Positions 53,908-63,282 of a DNA stretch of 64,000 nt are shown here, piece after piece. Both the position numbers and the translations under genes were made by a program. Source of the stretch: Clostridium estertheticum (GTDB lineage: Bacteria > Bacillota > Clostridia > Clostridiales > Clostridiaceae); contig NZ_CP086239.1 of the NCBI RefSeq assembly GCF_026650985.1, positions 2,790,001 through 2,854,000 on the forward strand, written 5' to 3'. The notes beneath the pieces are model-generated. The model was not told the DNA's origin. It made no database searches and worked only from the letters and a program-made list of their open reading frames with translations. Position 1 is the first letter of the stretch; each line of letters begins with the position of its first letter.

Positions 53908-54300
53908 TTAGATATCATTTTCTGTTTTATTCTTATCTGTTTTGTTCTTAAATCCACCCATTTTTGAGCTTACTTTGGATACTAGTCCTGGTACCATTTG
54001 GATAAGATTTTCAAGATTACATTTTCCTTTTATAGAAAGCATTGTTACACTCCCATCTTTTATAACTAAAATAGCAGTTGGGGTTATCTTAGCTCCTGCT
54101 CCAAGTCCTCCCCCAGTACCTTCACCATCCTTAAGAGTGTTCCCTGTTCCACCCCCGGTTCCGCATCCAAATGAAACTGTAATAAGTGGTATTAGTGTTG
54201 TTTCTCCAACAATTATTGCCTCACCAACTACTGTCTCTGTCTTTAAAAATCTTTCTAGATTTGAGAATAATGCTTCAGCATTCTCTGTCATATTTATCAT
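53908..54300 (-). CDS. GerW/YtfJ-like sporulation protein
   Basis: A 130-residue protein of the GerW (YtfJ) family: ENAEALFSNLERFLKTETVVGE, then IPLITVSFGCGTGGGTGNT, a glycine-rich loop and ITPTAILVIKDGSVTML. In B. subtilis GerW is needed for germination in alanine. The glycine-rich loop here has an extra Cys (FGCGTGG). It follows the DUF2953 gene, the usual ytfI-ytfJ order in Firmicutes. The ATG follows AGGAGG. Confidence 0.85.
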   Translation of the reverse strand: MINMTENAEALFSNLERFLKTETVVGEAIIVGETTLIPLITVSFGCGTGGGTGNTLKDGEGTGGGLGAGAKITPTAILVIKDGSVTMLSIKGKCNLENLIQMVPGLVSKVSSKMGGFKNKTDKNKTENDI

Positions 54301-54410
54301 AACTTATTCCTCCTAATATTTGTATATATATTTAATTATTTATTTATTACGTAATCATTATTAACTTTACACTTAACAATACACATAAACTATTAATAAG
54401 TTTCATGTTT

Positions 54411-55064
54411 TTATGCTTTTTTAAATATTTTTTGTCTACTATTTTTCTTAAACACAAATTTAAGTGTTTTTATTATAGCTGATAGTAAAGAAATCTTACC
54501 ATGAATATCACACTCAATTTCAATTATTTCATCATCAAATACTGGTTGTAAATTAATATCACTTTTAGGAATAAGATTTGATATTAGAGGTATAATTCCA
54601 CAAAGCATACCTGTAAGCGATGGATCCTCAAATCCGTAAAAACCATTAACTTTGACTGTTTTGGGTTTTATTATCCTTATTATATCTTTAAAATAATTTA
54701 TTAAATCATTTATAAATTCTCGCTCTATATAATCTTTTATATTAAAATTACTCTTTTTCTTACTCTTCTTATTATTCTTTTCTATTTCCTCTTTTTCAAT
54801 TTTTATATCAGGACTTTTTATTTCTTTTCTAATAATACGTAGTCCCATAATTTTCAATAAAAATATTTCTTTAGTATCTTCATGTTTCACCATTACTTTT
54901 ATAATTTTTTTAAAAAATAATAAAGTTATATCGACATCAATTTTTTCATCAATTTTTGAGTTTATATAATATTCAAAGGGAATTATTAAAAACAATAAAA
55001 TAATACCAAATATAAAGATTAATAAATAAAGGAGTATTTTTAATATTAAAAATAAAATAAACAA
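54411..55064 (-). CDS. DUF2953 (YtfI-like) membrane protein
   Basis: A 217-residue protein. The N-terminal transmembrane helix (1-27, FILFLILKILLYLLIFIFG) is followed by a basic cytoplasmic or luminal domain ending in beta-rich segments (VNGFYGFEDPSLTGMLCGII), as in DUF2953/YtfI. Function unknown but linked to gerW in gene order across Firmicutes. The start is TTG at 55064 with AAGGAGGTG 5 nt upstream. Confidence 0.75.
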   Translation of the reverse strand: MFILFLILKILLYLLIFIFGIILLFLIIPFEYYINSKIDEKIDVDITLLFFKKIIKVMVKHEDTKEIFLLKIMGLRIIRKEIKSPDIKIEKEEIEKNNKKSKKKSNFNIKDYIEREFINDLINYFKDIIRIIKPKTVKVNGFYGFEDPSLTGMLCGIIPLISNLIPKSDINLQPVFDDEIIEIECDIHGKISLLSAIIKTLKFVFKKNSRQKIFKKA

Positions 55065-55090
55065 ACTAACACCTCCTTTTACCTAAAACT

Positions 55091-55549
55091 CTAACCTAAT
55101 TTAAGCTTTTTTAGAATACTTATTTCAGCTAACTTGTTTTTAACCATATATTTTATAGGTCTTTTAATAAAATTAAAAGTAGTTTCGATTTTATTATCAA
55201 TAAAATTGTTATATGGATTATGTTTATAAACTACACTTGATCCTTTTATAGCCTTATTTATACCACAATAAGTCTTTATTATATTATGTATTTTAGATTT
55301 AATAGTAGTTTTCTCCATTTCAGATATACAGTTTTCTGTAACAAGTCGTGAAATTGTACTTAATTTATCAGGAAATTTAATATTAATAAATTCATCTTTA
55401 ATATTTTGATTAATTATATTTATTAATTTTAGATCCTTTTGACAATCAGTGCAATATTTTATATGCTCTTCAAGAAATATTTTCTCTAGTGGCTGAATTG
55501 TCTTATCATCAAAAGCATATAAAAGTTCTTTATCAAATTTACAGCACAT
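55091..55549 (-). CDS. Zinc-finger anti-sigma-like protein
   Basis: A 152-residue protein. The N-terminal 40 residues carry the anti-sigma zinc-finger motif H-x3-C-x2-C (HIKYCTDC) with an earlier CC pair. The remainder is Lys/Asn-rich without a clear membrane segment; this is short for a membrane anti-sigma factor, so it may be a cytoplasmic ZAS-type or redox-sensitive regulator. It begins 3 bp after the sigma-factor gene and is the probable partner of that factor. The ATG follows GGAGGTG. Confidence 0.75.
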   Translation of the reverse strand: MCCKFDKELLYAFDDKTIQPLEKIFLEEHIKYCTDCQKDLKLINIINQNIKDEFINIKFPDKLSTISRLVTENCISEMEKTTIKSKIHNIIKTYCGINKAIKGSSVVYKHNPYNNFIDNKIETTFNFIKRPIKYMVKNKLAEISILKKLKLG

Positions 55550-55551
55550 AA

Positions 55552-56136
55552 TTACACCTCCATATCATTTTCTAGTTGTTTCTTTAATATAGCTTTAGCC
55601 CTATATAAATCAGTTTTAATGCTTCCAAGCGGTCTATTTAGCAATTCTGAAATTTCTAAATAACTCAAATCATCAAAATATCTTAATGCAATTACCATTC
55701 TATAATTACTTGGTAAATTTATAAGTCCATCCTTTATTATCTTTTTTAACTCCTTTTTCTGGACTTCCTCTTCTAAATTATAGTCAGAAACAATTGTGTC
55801 TTCTAAACAAAGTCCACTCGCATATTCATAATTTAATGAAATAATATTACTTTTAATATTTCTTTTATAATTTATACATGTATTTACTGTAATTCTTCTT
55901 ATCCAAGGGCGAAATGGCCTATCCTCATCAAAACTTGATATATTTTTAAAAACTTTTATATAAATTTCTTGTACAATATCAAGAGAATCATGTTCATTTT
56001 GAGTGTAACTATAACAAATACTATATAAATATCGCTCATAAAGCTTAAATAGTTCCATAAAGGAGGACTTGTCATGTTTTTTACATCCAGATATTAATTT
56101 TTTTTCAATTCGTTCAACATCTCCTTTCGCTCCCAA
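55552..56136 (-). CDS. ECF-type RNA polymerase sigma factor
   Basis: About 185-194 residues. Region 2 contains LYSICYSYTQNEHDSLDIVQEIY and region 4 contains LPSNYRMVIALRYFDDLSYLEI and PLGSIKTDLYRAKAILK. It directs polymerase to a small regulon, perhaps sporulation- or envelope-linked given the gerW gene in the operon. The exact start is uncertain. The only in-frame conventional start, TTG at 56136, has no ribosome site, whereas a strong AAAGGAG (about 56126-56120) is followed in this frame only by an ATT codon. An ECF-like promoter lies at 56166-56192. Confidence 0.82.
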   Translation of the reverse strand: MGAKGDVERIEKKLISGCKKHDKSSFMELFKLYERYLYSICYSYTQNEHDSLDIVQEIYIKVFKNISSFDEDRPFRPWIRRITVNTCINYKRNIKSNIISLNYEYASGLCLEDTIVSDYNLEEEVQKKELKKIIKDGLINLPSNYRMVIALRYFDDLSYLEISELLNRPLGSIKTDLYRAKAILKKQLENDMEV

Positions 56137-56165
56137 CGTAGAAATTAAAACATATCTTTATAATA

Positions 56166-56192
56166 TACACATAATTAATGAATAAAGTTTCA
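56166..56192 (-). promoter_or_regulatory. ECF-type promoter of the sigma-factor operon
   Basis: TGAAAC (56192-56187), 16 bp, then GTGTA (56170-56166) on the minus strand, close to the TGAAAC-N16-CGTA pattern used by several ECF factors. About 30 bp before the gene, so autoregulation is likely. Confidence 0.45.
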
Positions 56193-56325
56193 ACTTCATT
56201 TTATTATTGATAGTTTTGCAACAAACAATATTCTGGAAGTTTATTTAAAAATTTTACAACTATTCGTCTTTTTTTGTATTTTTAATGAATTTCACGCATT
56301 CAGATTAATTTTTTACAATAAAGGC

Positions 56326-56353
56326 TAAAGTTTTTATATTTAAATGTCGATAA
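56326..56353 (+). promoter_or_regulatory. Sigma-D (motility) type promoter of the PocR chemoreceptor
   Basis: TAAA (56326-56329), 16 bp, then GTCGATAA (56346-56353), close to the TAAA-N15-GCCGATAA motility consensus. It lies 64 bp before the start codon. Confidence 0.5.
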
Positions 56354-56416
56354 AGTAAATAACAAATACCTTTTAAGTGCAGAGATAATATTAATTATAT
56401 ATTGGAGGAATTTAAA

Positions 56417-57460
56417 ATGATTAAGAAATTAGCAAATGGTGAATTGGATGTAACTGTACTAGAAATTAAAGATGTTATTGATATTAAATTACTTCAAACC
56501 TTTCAAGATAATTTCGCCACTGCAATGACTATGGCAAGTGTTACTGTAGATAAAGATGGTACCCCTGTAACTAAACCGAGTTCATATACAAAGTCATGTT
56601 TAGAGTTTACACAGTCTACAAAAATAGGCTGCGAAAGATGTGCATTATCACACAAAAAAGGTGGCCAGGAAGCTGCAAGAACTCTAAAACCTTATATATA
56701 TACTTGTCATGCTGGATTATTGGATTTTGCTGCGCCTATATTAGTAGGTGACCATCTAATAGGTACCATGTTAGGAGGCCAAGTTTTAACTTCTGCGCCA
56801 GAAGAATCTAGATATAGAAAAGTAGCAAATGAGATAGGTGTTGATGAAGAAGGTTATATTGATGCAGTTAATGAGATAGCTTTAACCACTGAAAAAAATG
56901 TAACAGCAGCTGCGGAAGTATTATATATTGTAGCTAATTCGCTTTCACAAGCAGGCTATCAAAAACTTAAACTAAGCACTATGTCACAACACCTTTCCGA
57001 TAATTTTAGCCAGATATCTGCAACTATGGAAGAACTCAGTGCTTCTTCAATAACTGTAACAAATAATCAGCAAAATTTAAGTGATGAAATCATTAACGTA
57101 AAAGCTATATCAATAGATATAAATACAATACTGGATTCTATAAAAAGTATAGCTACTCAGACAAAAATGCTAGGATTAAATGCCGCTATAGAAGCTGCTA
57201 GAGCAGGAGAAGCTGGTAGAGGTTTTGGTGTAGTTGCAACTGAGATAAGATCTTTATCAGAAAATTCAAAGGAAACTGCTGTTAAAATATTAGCACTTAC
57301 AACTAAAATACAAGAGTCTGTTGATAAAACTATTGAAACTTCTCATGCTACACTTGAAACTACAGAGCAACAATCAGCTGCAATTCAAGAGGTTACTTCT
57401 AATCTTATGGAAGTTACAACTTTATCTGATGCATTAAATGAAATGGCAAATAGTAAATAA
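56417..57460 (+). CDS. Soluble chemoreceptor with PocR sensor domain
   Basis: A 347-residue cytoplasmic chemoreceptor without a membrane segment. Residues 10-175 are a PocR-type sensory domain with the Cys pattern typical of it (C-E-R-C-A-L-S-H then YTCHAG). Residues 190-345 are a short methyl-accepting signalling domain with the tip [28 protein letters not shown] split over 240-275. It probably senses an internal metabolite or redox state and couples to the flagellar motor through CheA. The ATG at 56417 follows TGGAGG at 8 nt. The motility-type promoter and strong terminator make it monocistronic. Confidence 0.83.
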   Translation: MIKKLANGELDVTVLEIKDVIDIKLLQTFQDNFATAMTMASVTVDKDGTPVTKPSSYTKSCLEFTQSTKIGCERCALSHKKGGQEAARTLKPYIYTCHAGLLDFAAPILVGDHLIGTMLGGQVLTSAPEESRYRKVANEIGVDEEGYIDAVNEIALTTEKNVTAAAEVLYIVANSLSQAGYQKLKLSTMSQHLSDNFSQISATMEELSASSITVTNNQQNLSDEIINVKAISIDINTILDSIKSIATQTKMLGLNAAIEAARAGEAGRGFGVVATEIRSLSENSKETAVKILALTTKIQESVDKTIETSHATLETTEQQSAAIQEVTSNLMEVTTLSDALNEMANSK

Positions 57461-57511
57461 AAAACTAATGATGCTACCAAAGTTTAGCCTTTGGTAGCAT
57501 CATTAGCTTTT
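57461..57511. terminator. Strong bidirectional terminator
   Basis: Perfect 18-bp stem, CTAATGATGCTACCAAAG (57465-57482) with its complement (57489-57506), 6-nt loop, A- and T-runs on both sides. Confidence 0.85.
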
Positions 57512-57515
57512 AAGT

Positions 57516-58187
57516 TTAAGCTCCTAATGATATATTCTCTTCCTTTTCATCATCTTCAGCTTCATTTCTAATAATAGTATTTACGAGTTTCTTTCCGTAT
57601 GGGAGACAAAATTGTATGCATGGACCAGTTAACAATGCAGATATTATTGTGCCTATACCAAACACCCCGCCAAGTGCAAAACCGATTACTAAAAAGCTAA
57701 TGTCTAATGCCATTCTAATCCAACGATATTGAAAATTAGTTTTATCTTGTATTATGAATGGAATAATATCATTTGGCGCAACACCTATATCACTTGCCGA
57801 AAGTATAGAAAATCCAATTGCAATTAGAATACATCCGAATACAATTAAAAGCATTTTTAAACCAATATTTAAAGATGCTATTGGGAAAAATGAAACAGCC
57901 TTTACCCCAAGGTCTATAATTGGGCCTACTCCAACTACGCATATAATTGTTCCTATTTTTATACGAGTTCTTTCAACTAAAAGTATTATGCAAAATAATA
58001 CAAATAAAATAATCATATTAGCATTTCCAGGTGTTTTATGTAATAAAAATGCTAATCCTTGAGTGAATAAAGTAAAGGGATCAGAACCAATATTCGTCTT
58101 TAAAAACAAGGCTACCCCTAGCTGTATTATACTCATTCCTACAAAAAACAGAATTAGTCTTTTAAATAAATTTAGTTTCTTAGTCAT
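57516..58187 (-). CDS. YczE/YitT-family membrane protein
   Basis: A 223-residue membrane protein with about six transmembrane segments (from RLILFFVGMSIIQLGVALF to the C-terminal ALLTGPCIQFCLPYG). The pattern LKTNIGSDPFTLFTQGL and ASDIGVAPNDIIPFII matches YczE/YyaS/YitT proteins, whose role is poorly known. I set the start at ATG 58187 after AAAGGATGAAGAT; the frame runs upstream without a site. Confidence 0.75.
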   Translation of the reverse strand: MTKKLNLFKRLILFFVGMSIIQLGVALFLKTNIGSDPFTLFTQGLAFLLHKTPGNANMIILFVLFCIILLVERTRIKIGTIICVVGVGPIIDLGVKAVSFFPIASLNIGLKMLLIVFGCILIAIGFSILSASDIGVAPNDIIPFIIQDKTNFQYRWIRMALDISFLVIGFALGGVFGIGTIISALLTGPCIQFCLPYGKKLVNTIIRNEAEDDEKEENISLGA

Positions 58188-58327
58188 ATCTTCATCCTTT
58201 TCTTTAGTTTTATAGTTGCCCTTTATTATATTTTCATGATTTCCTTTATAAACTGACAAAAAGAGCAACTTTAATTATACAATAATACAAATTTATATAC
58301 AAGTATATATTATTTCCTTAATATTTT

Positions 58328-59404
58328 CTATTTTTGTTTAAATTCTGACCAAATTGAATCATACACTTTAGATGCACTACCGGCATCTTGTAAATGTTTA
58401 GCTTTACTAAACTCATCTTTAGGTATATAGATAGCTTTGTTATTAAGAACCGTTTGAGGCATAAATTTTAGAGCGGCTGTATTAACATTTATATACTCTA
58501 TACTAGTTGTAATATCGCTACTTGCTTTACCCTCTAATACAAAATTTATAAATTTCTGCGCATTTTCTTTATGTGGTGCATTGATAGGCATTATTAAATT
58601 ATCTTCTTCAAATTGCATACCCTCTTTTGGATAAACAATTTTAAACTTTTTATTACCCTTAAGTGCTGCTGATGCCTGTGATCCCCACATAACTCCAATA
58701 TTTGTATCTCCATTAATTAAGCTAGTCATTGGTGTATCTGCATCAAATACTTTAACATTTGCCCTAAGTTTTGTTAGTTCCGCTTTAGCTCGTGCAAGTT
58801 TTGCTGGATCTGTCTCATTAATGCTATAACCAAGCTTTGTTAATGCCATACCAATAACTGATCTTGAGTCTTCGAGTAATACTTCAGAACCTTTCAATGA
58901 AGGATCCCATAAATCACTTATGCCTTTGATATCTATTTTAACTTTATCTGGATTATAAACTATCATTTCACTTCCAAGTGAATAAGGCACTGAATACTTA
59001 TTTGACGTGTCATAATATTGACCTAAATAAGCCTTATCTATATTTTTATAATTAGGAATAGCCGCTTTATCAATAGGTTGTAATAATAAGTTTTTCTGTT
59101 TCGCCATAATTTGAACCATATAATCCGCACAAATTATTACATCATATGTTCCACCTTTTGATGCCTGTAGCTTTGAAAGCATCACTTCATTTGTAGAAAA
59201 GTTGCTATAATTGACCTTAATTCCCGTCTTTTTTTCAAAATCTTTTACAACGTTATCTGGAACATAATTTGCCCAAGTATAAATATTAACTTCTTTTTCA
59301 TCATTCTTCTTTGATGTACTCGATTTTCCGCACCCAACAAATGTAGATCCTATAACTGAAACTGCGAGTAAAATTATTAAAGCTTTAAATCTTTTTTTTA
59401 ACAT
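58328..59404 (-). CDS. potD: Spermidine/putrescine-binding lipoprotein
   Basis: A 358-residue solute-binding lipoprotein. The signal peptide ends in a lipobox, FVGC, with the lipid-modified Cys near residue 26. The type II fold carries the PotD/PotF signatures (VNIYTWANYVPDNVVKDFEK, YDVIICADYMV, and DADTPMTSLINGDTNIGVMWG). It delivers polyamines to PotBC. The ATG at 59404 follows AGGGGGGA; an upstream frame extension is not used. Last in the potABCD operon. Confidence 0.9.
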   Translation of the reverse strand: MLKKRFKALIILLAVSVIGSTFVGCGKSSTSKKNDEKEVNIYTWANYVPDNVVKDFEKKTGIKVNYSNFSTNEVMLSKLQASKGGTYDVIICADYMVQIMAKQKNLLLQPIDKAAIPNYKNIDKAYLGQYYDTSNKYSVPYSLGSEMIVYNPDKVKIDIKGISDLWDPSLKGSEVLLEDSRSVIGMALTKLGYSINETDPAKLARAKAELTKLRANVKVFDADTPMTSLINGDTNIGVMWGSQASAALKGNKKFKIVYPKEGMQFEEDNLIMPINAPHKENAQKFINFVLEGKASSDITTSIEYINVNTAALKFMPQTVLNNKAIYIPKDEFSKAKHLQDAGSASKVYDSIWSEFKQK

Positions 59405-59454
59405 ATAAATCCCCCCTAATTTCTTTAACAAAAAAAATTGATTATAAATGTATT

Positions 59455-60237
59455 CTATTTTTCTCTTTTTATTTTTATAACTTGTGATAATATTAAAAAA
59501 GCAAAAGTTGTTACTAGCATTATTGTACACAATGCATTTATTTCAGGTGAAAGCCCAAATTTTAGCATTGAGAATATCTTAATTGGAAGTGTAGTACTTG
59601 CTGGTCCACTCAAAAAAATATTTATGATTATATCATCCAGTGACAGTGCAAATGCAAGCATAGCACCTGAAAGCACTGCTGGTAAAATCATTGGAAATGT
59701 AATTGTTCTAAACACCGTAAGTTTTGATGCGCCCAAATCCATCGCCGCATCTTCAATTGACAAATCAAGCCCAGCAAGCCTTGATTTAACATTTATAAGT
59801 ACAAACGGTGTGCAAAAGGTTGTATGTGCTAGTACTAATGTAAATATGCCCAAATCAATTTGAAGAGTTGAGAACAAAATTAGTAATGATACTCCCATAA
59901 TTATCTCTGGAATTACAATTGGAATATAAACAAGTAAACTTATAATTCCTTTTCCTTTGAAATTATGCCTTTTTAATCCGATTGCTCCAAGAGTTCCAAT
60001 TATTGCAGAAATTATTGTACTTAAGGTTGCAATGGTTAAACTATTTACAAGTGCTGTAATTACATCATCATCAGTAAATAACTTAGTGTACCACTCAAGA
60101 GTAAAACCACTAAAAACTACATTAGATTTAGTTGCATTAAAAGAGTACATAATAATTATTGCTATTGGAACATACAAAAACGCAAATATACAAAATATAT
60201 ATGTTCGCTCGAGTCCTTTTGATAATTTTGAATCCAT
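59455..60237 (-). CDS. potC: Spermidine/putrescine ABC permease
   Basis: A 260-residue permease with six transmembrane segments and the cytoplasmic EAA loop in SIEDAAMDLGASKLTVFRT, which docks to the ATPase. Its start meets the potB stop codon (60237), so the two are coupled. Confidence 0.91.
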   Translation of the reverse strand: MDSKLSKGLERTYIFCIFAFLYVPIAIIIMYSFNATKSNVVFSGFTLEWYTKLFTDDDVITALVNSLTIATLSTIISAIIGTLGAIGLKRHNFKGKGIISLLVYIPIVIPEIIMGVSLLILFSTLQIDLGIFTLVLAHTTFCTPFVLINVKSRLAGLDLSIEDAAMDLGASKLTVFRTITFPMILPAVLSGAMLAFALSLDDIIINIFLSGPASTTLPIKIFSMLKFGLSPEINALCTIMLVTTFAFLILSQVIKIKREK

Positions 60238-61103
60238 TAGAACACCTCCGTGTCTAACTTTTTACCAACAATTTTTATATAAATTAAAATTAAAATTAAG
60301 GATATAAAAATCATTATTATTGACAGCGCTGCCCCAAACGGCCAATCATTTGCTCCCATAAATTGATTTTCAATTAGATTTCCAATAAGCATTACATTAC
60401 TTCCACCCATTAAATCTGGTATGAAAAAGAGTCCTACAGAAGGTACAAATACTAAAATACAACCAGCAACTATTCCTGGCATAGTTAGCGGCACTGTAAC
60501 TGTTCTAAAAGTCTTCCATCTACTTGACCCAAGATCTTTAGCTGCTTCAATATAAGCTCTATCCATTTTATCTATAGAATTATAAAGCGGAAGTACCATA
60601 AATGGAAACATTGTATATATCATTCCAATCATTACTGCTCCATAAGAGTACAACATCTTTAATGGTTCTTTTATGATTCCAGTTATAAGTAGTGCATGAT
60701 TTAATATTCCATTAGTACTTAGAATTACAATCCACCCATAAGTACGTATTAATGAATTAGTTAAAAATGGTGCCATTATTAAAAGCATTACTAAAATTTT
60801 ATATTTCTTTATCTTGGTAGCAAAATATGCAAAAGGATATCCAAACACCAAGGTAAATAATGTTGTAACAAAAGCTACTACTATAGAATCTAGAAACACC
60901 TTGACATACAGAGGCCTAGCCATTCTTGTATAATTTGATATTGTTGATATATAAACTATACTACCGTCATCGCCCCTTTGCATAAAGCTAATAAACACAA
61001 TATACAAAAGTGGGATAGCCACGAAGAAGAGCATCCAAAAAGATATTGGAACTATTGTCAAAACCTTTAAAATATTTTCTTTCATATTTTTCATTTTAGT
61101 CAC
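60237..61103 (-). CDS. potB: Spermidine/putrescine ABC permease
   Basis: A 288-residue permease with six transmembrane segments and the EAA loop YIEAAKDLGSSRWKTFRT. It pairs with PotC. The frame begins with GTG immediately after the potA stop codon (TAG then GTG); an ATG three codons later (61094) with AGGTGA upstream is equally possible. Confidence 0.91.
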   Translation of the reverse strand: MTKMKNMKENILKVLTIVPISFWMLFFVAIPLLYIVFISFMQRGDDGSIVYISTISNYTRMARPLYVKVFLDSIVVAFVTTLFTLVFGYPFAYFATKIKKYKILVMLLIMAPFLTNSLIRTYGWIVILSTNGILNHALLITGIIKEPLKMLYSYGAVMIGMIYTMFPFMVLPLYNSIDKMDRAYIEAAKDLGSSRWKTFRTVTVPLTMPGIVAGCILVFVPSVGLFFIPDLMGGSNVMLIGNLIENQFMGANDWPFGAALSIIMIFISLILILIYIKIVGKKLDTEVF

Positions 61104-62177
61104 CTAACCTTCTTCAACTATAACTACATCTTCAGGTTCAAAGTACATCCAAACCTCGCTACCTATACCTATTAAATCTTTTTTCTTATCATAATCACAA
61201 ACTATAATTTCCTGCCCGCCTTCAATTTCTATAGTAGTTTTAATAATAGATCCAATATAACTATGTTCTTTTATTGTTGCAATAAGCCCGATTGGCGGTT
61301 TTTCCCTAGTATATTTTATGTTTTCCGGTCTGATTAAAATATAGCTTTCTTTATTTCTTGAATTATCATAATTTTTATAATTCAAATTCATATCATATTT
61401 ACCAATTTTAGCGGATATCTTTTCTTCATCAATCCTTTTTATTTTGGTCTTAATTAAATTAGATTCTCCAATAAAACCGGCTACAAATTTTGTCTTAGGC
61501 CTCTCGTATATGTCTTCCGGTGTTCCTATCTGCTCTATGATTCCATCATTCATAACTACTATTCGATCAGACATATTAAGTGCTTCTTCTTGGTCATGTG
61601 TAACATATACAAATGTAATTTGTAATTTTTTTTGAAGTTTTTTAAGCTCGACTTGCATTTGTTTTCTAAGTTTTAAATCAAGTGCACCCAACGGCTCATC
61701 TAAGAGTAATATTTTAGGATTGTTTATTAGTGCACGGCCTATTGCAACTCTTTGTTTTTGACCACCGCTTAGTCCATCTGTTTTTCTTTTCGCGTATCCT
61801 TCTAGCTGCACTAAACTAAGCATTTCACTAACTCTCTTTTTTATTTCTATCTTATTCACCTTTCTAATTTTTAAACCATACGCTATATTATCAAACACAT
61901 TCATATGTGGAAACAATGCATAATTTTGAAATACCGTATTTACATTTCTATCATTAGGTTGCTTATTTTCAACATGTACCCCTTCTAGTAGAACGTTCCC
62001 ACTTGTTGGTTTTTCAAAACCTGCTATTATTCTAAGGGTCGTTGTTTTCCCACAGCCACTTGGCCCTAGTAGCGTTAAAAACTCACCTTTATTTACCTTT
62101 AGCGATATATTCTTAATTACTTCCTGATTTCCAAACTTTTTTATTATATTATCTATTTCTAATATAATTTCTGACAA
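61104..62177 (-). CDS. potA: Spermidine/putrescine ABC transporter ATPase
   Basis: A 357-residue ATPase. Walker A is GPSGCGKTT (38-46), the Q-loop is FQNYALFPHM, the signature is LSGGQKQR, Walker B is ILLLDEPLGALD, and the switch His is in VTHDQEE. The C-terminal 110 residues are the TOBE-type regulatory domain. First gene of potABCD. A possible -10 (TATAAT near 62247) lies upstream on the minus strand, without a clear -35. Confidence 0.93.
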   Translation of the reverse strand: MSEIILEIDNIIKKFGNQEVIKNISLKVNKGEFLTLLGPSGCGKTTTLRIIAGFEKPTSGNVLLEGVHVENKQPNDRNVNTVFQNYALFPHMNVFDNIAYGLKIRKVNKIEIKKRVSEMLSLVQLEGYAKRKTDGLSGGQKQRVAIGRALINNPKILLLDEPLGALDLKLRKQMQVELKKLQKKLQITFVYVTHDQEEALNMSDRIVVMNDGIIEQIGTPEDIYERPKTKFVAGFIGESNLIKTKIKRIDEEKISAKIGKYDMNLNYKNYDNSRNKESYILIRPENIKYTREKPPIGLIATIKEHSYIGSIIKTTIEIEGGQEIIVCDYDKKKDLIGIGSEVWMYFEPEDVVIVEEG

Positions 62178-62297
62178 TTTAAAAAAACTCCTCCCGTTTA
62201 TTTAATATTAAAAAATATAATTTTTAAAATTTCTATTCTAATTATACCATAATGTTCATTATTATGATTATATATCCTAATTATACTATATGTTTAC

Positions 62298-63251
62298 TCA
62301 GGATTGTTTAACTTGTTTTTCAATTTTCTTTTCTTTATTTACCATCCATATACCTAAACATACTAATACAAGCGCAAATATGTTTTTATATTCAAATATA
62401 TTTTCATTTAAAAATATCGCTGATAGTATTGATCCAAAAATGGGTATTAAAAAATTAAAAATGGACACGGGACCTACCTTATTATATTTTAGAAGCAGAT
62501 TCCATAATGAAAATGCCGCTGATGACAATAAAGCAAGGTACATTAATAAAAGTGAAGAATCCATTGTAAAATGATAAACGCTACCACCGGATAACATGCC
62601 AAGTAACATTAACATTATTCCCCCTACAAAAAGGCTATACCCCGTTACCACCATTACATCCATGCTTTTAGTAAGTTTTTTACCATATATAGCACCTACC
62701 GCAGAAACAAATGCTGCAATCATTAAAAAACCTTCTCCATTAAACCTAAAAGAAAAATTCAATAAGTCAGTACTAAAATTCATACTCATAACCCCTATAA
62801 ATCCTACAATGCATCCAAGTATTTTCTGCATATTCAATTTATCATTTACATATATATAATGAGCTAAAATAACACTAAAAAATGTAACAGTAGAATTCAT
62901 TATAGATCCTTTAACACCTGTGGTATTAGAAACACCAATATAAAAAAATATATACTGAAGTGTTGTTTGAATTACCCCCAAACAACTTAAATCCAAAGCA
63001 TTTTTTTTTGAAATATTAAATATTTTCTTTCCACAACTTTTAGCGATAACAAGTAAAACTAGCCCCGCTATAATAAATCTATAACCTGCAAATACAAACT
63101 TTGAAGGTATATCACTTGCAGAAATATTAAACATTATATATCCATTTTTAATCGCTGGAAATGCACTCCCCCATAAAAAACAACAAAACGTTGCAATAAT
63201 AGCTACAACTTTTTTATTTGTAAAAATACTCTTGTTTCTCAAAATAATCAA
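62298..63251 (-). CDS. EamA-family (DMT) transporter
   Basis: A 317-residue protein with about ten transmembrane segments in two EamA repeats (starting CCFLWGSAFPAIKNGYIMF, and GAIYGKKLTKSMDVMVVTGYS in the second half). Typical of drug/metabolite exporters for amino acids or other small molecules; substrate unknown. The start is TTG at 63251 with AAAGG close upstream. A lone minus-strand gene. Confidence 0.85.
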   Translation of the reverse strand: MIILRNKSIFTNKKVVAIIATFCCFLWGSAFPAIKNGYIMFNISASDIPSKFVFAGYRFIIAGLVLLVIAKSCGKKIFNISKKNALDLSCLGVIQTTLQYIFFYIGVSNTTGVKGSIMNSTVTFFSVILAHYIYVNDKLNMQKILGCIVGFIGVMSMNFSTDLLNFSFRFNGEGFLMIAAFVSAVGAIYGKKLTKSMDVMVVTGYSLFVGGIMLMLLGMLSGGSVYHFTMDSSLLLMYLALLSSAAFSLWNLLLKYNKVGPVSIFNFLIPIFGSILSAIFLNENIFEYKNIFALVLVCLGIWMVNKEKKIEKQVKQS

Positions 63252-63282
63252 AATCCTTTCCTACCTATTTCTTTAACACTAA

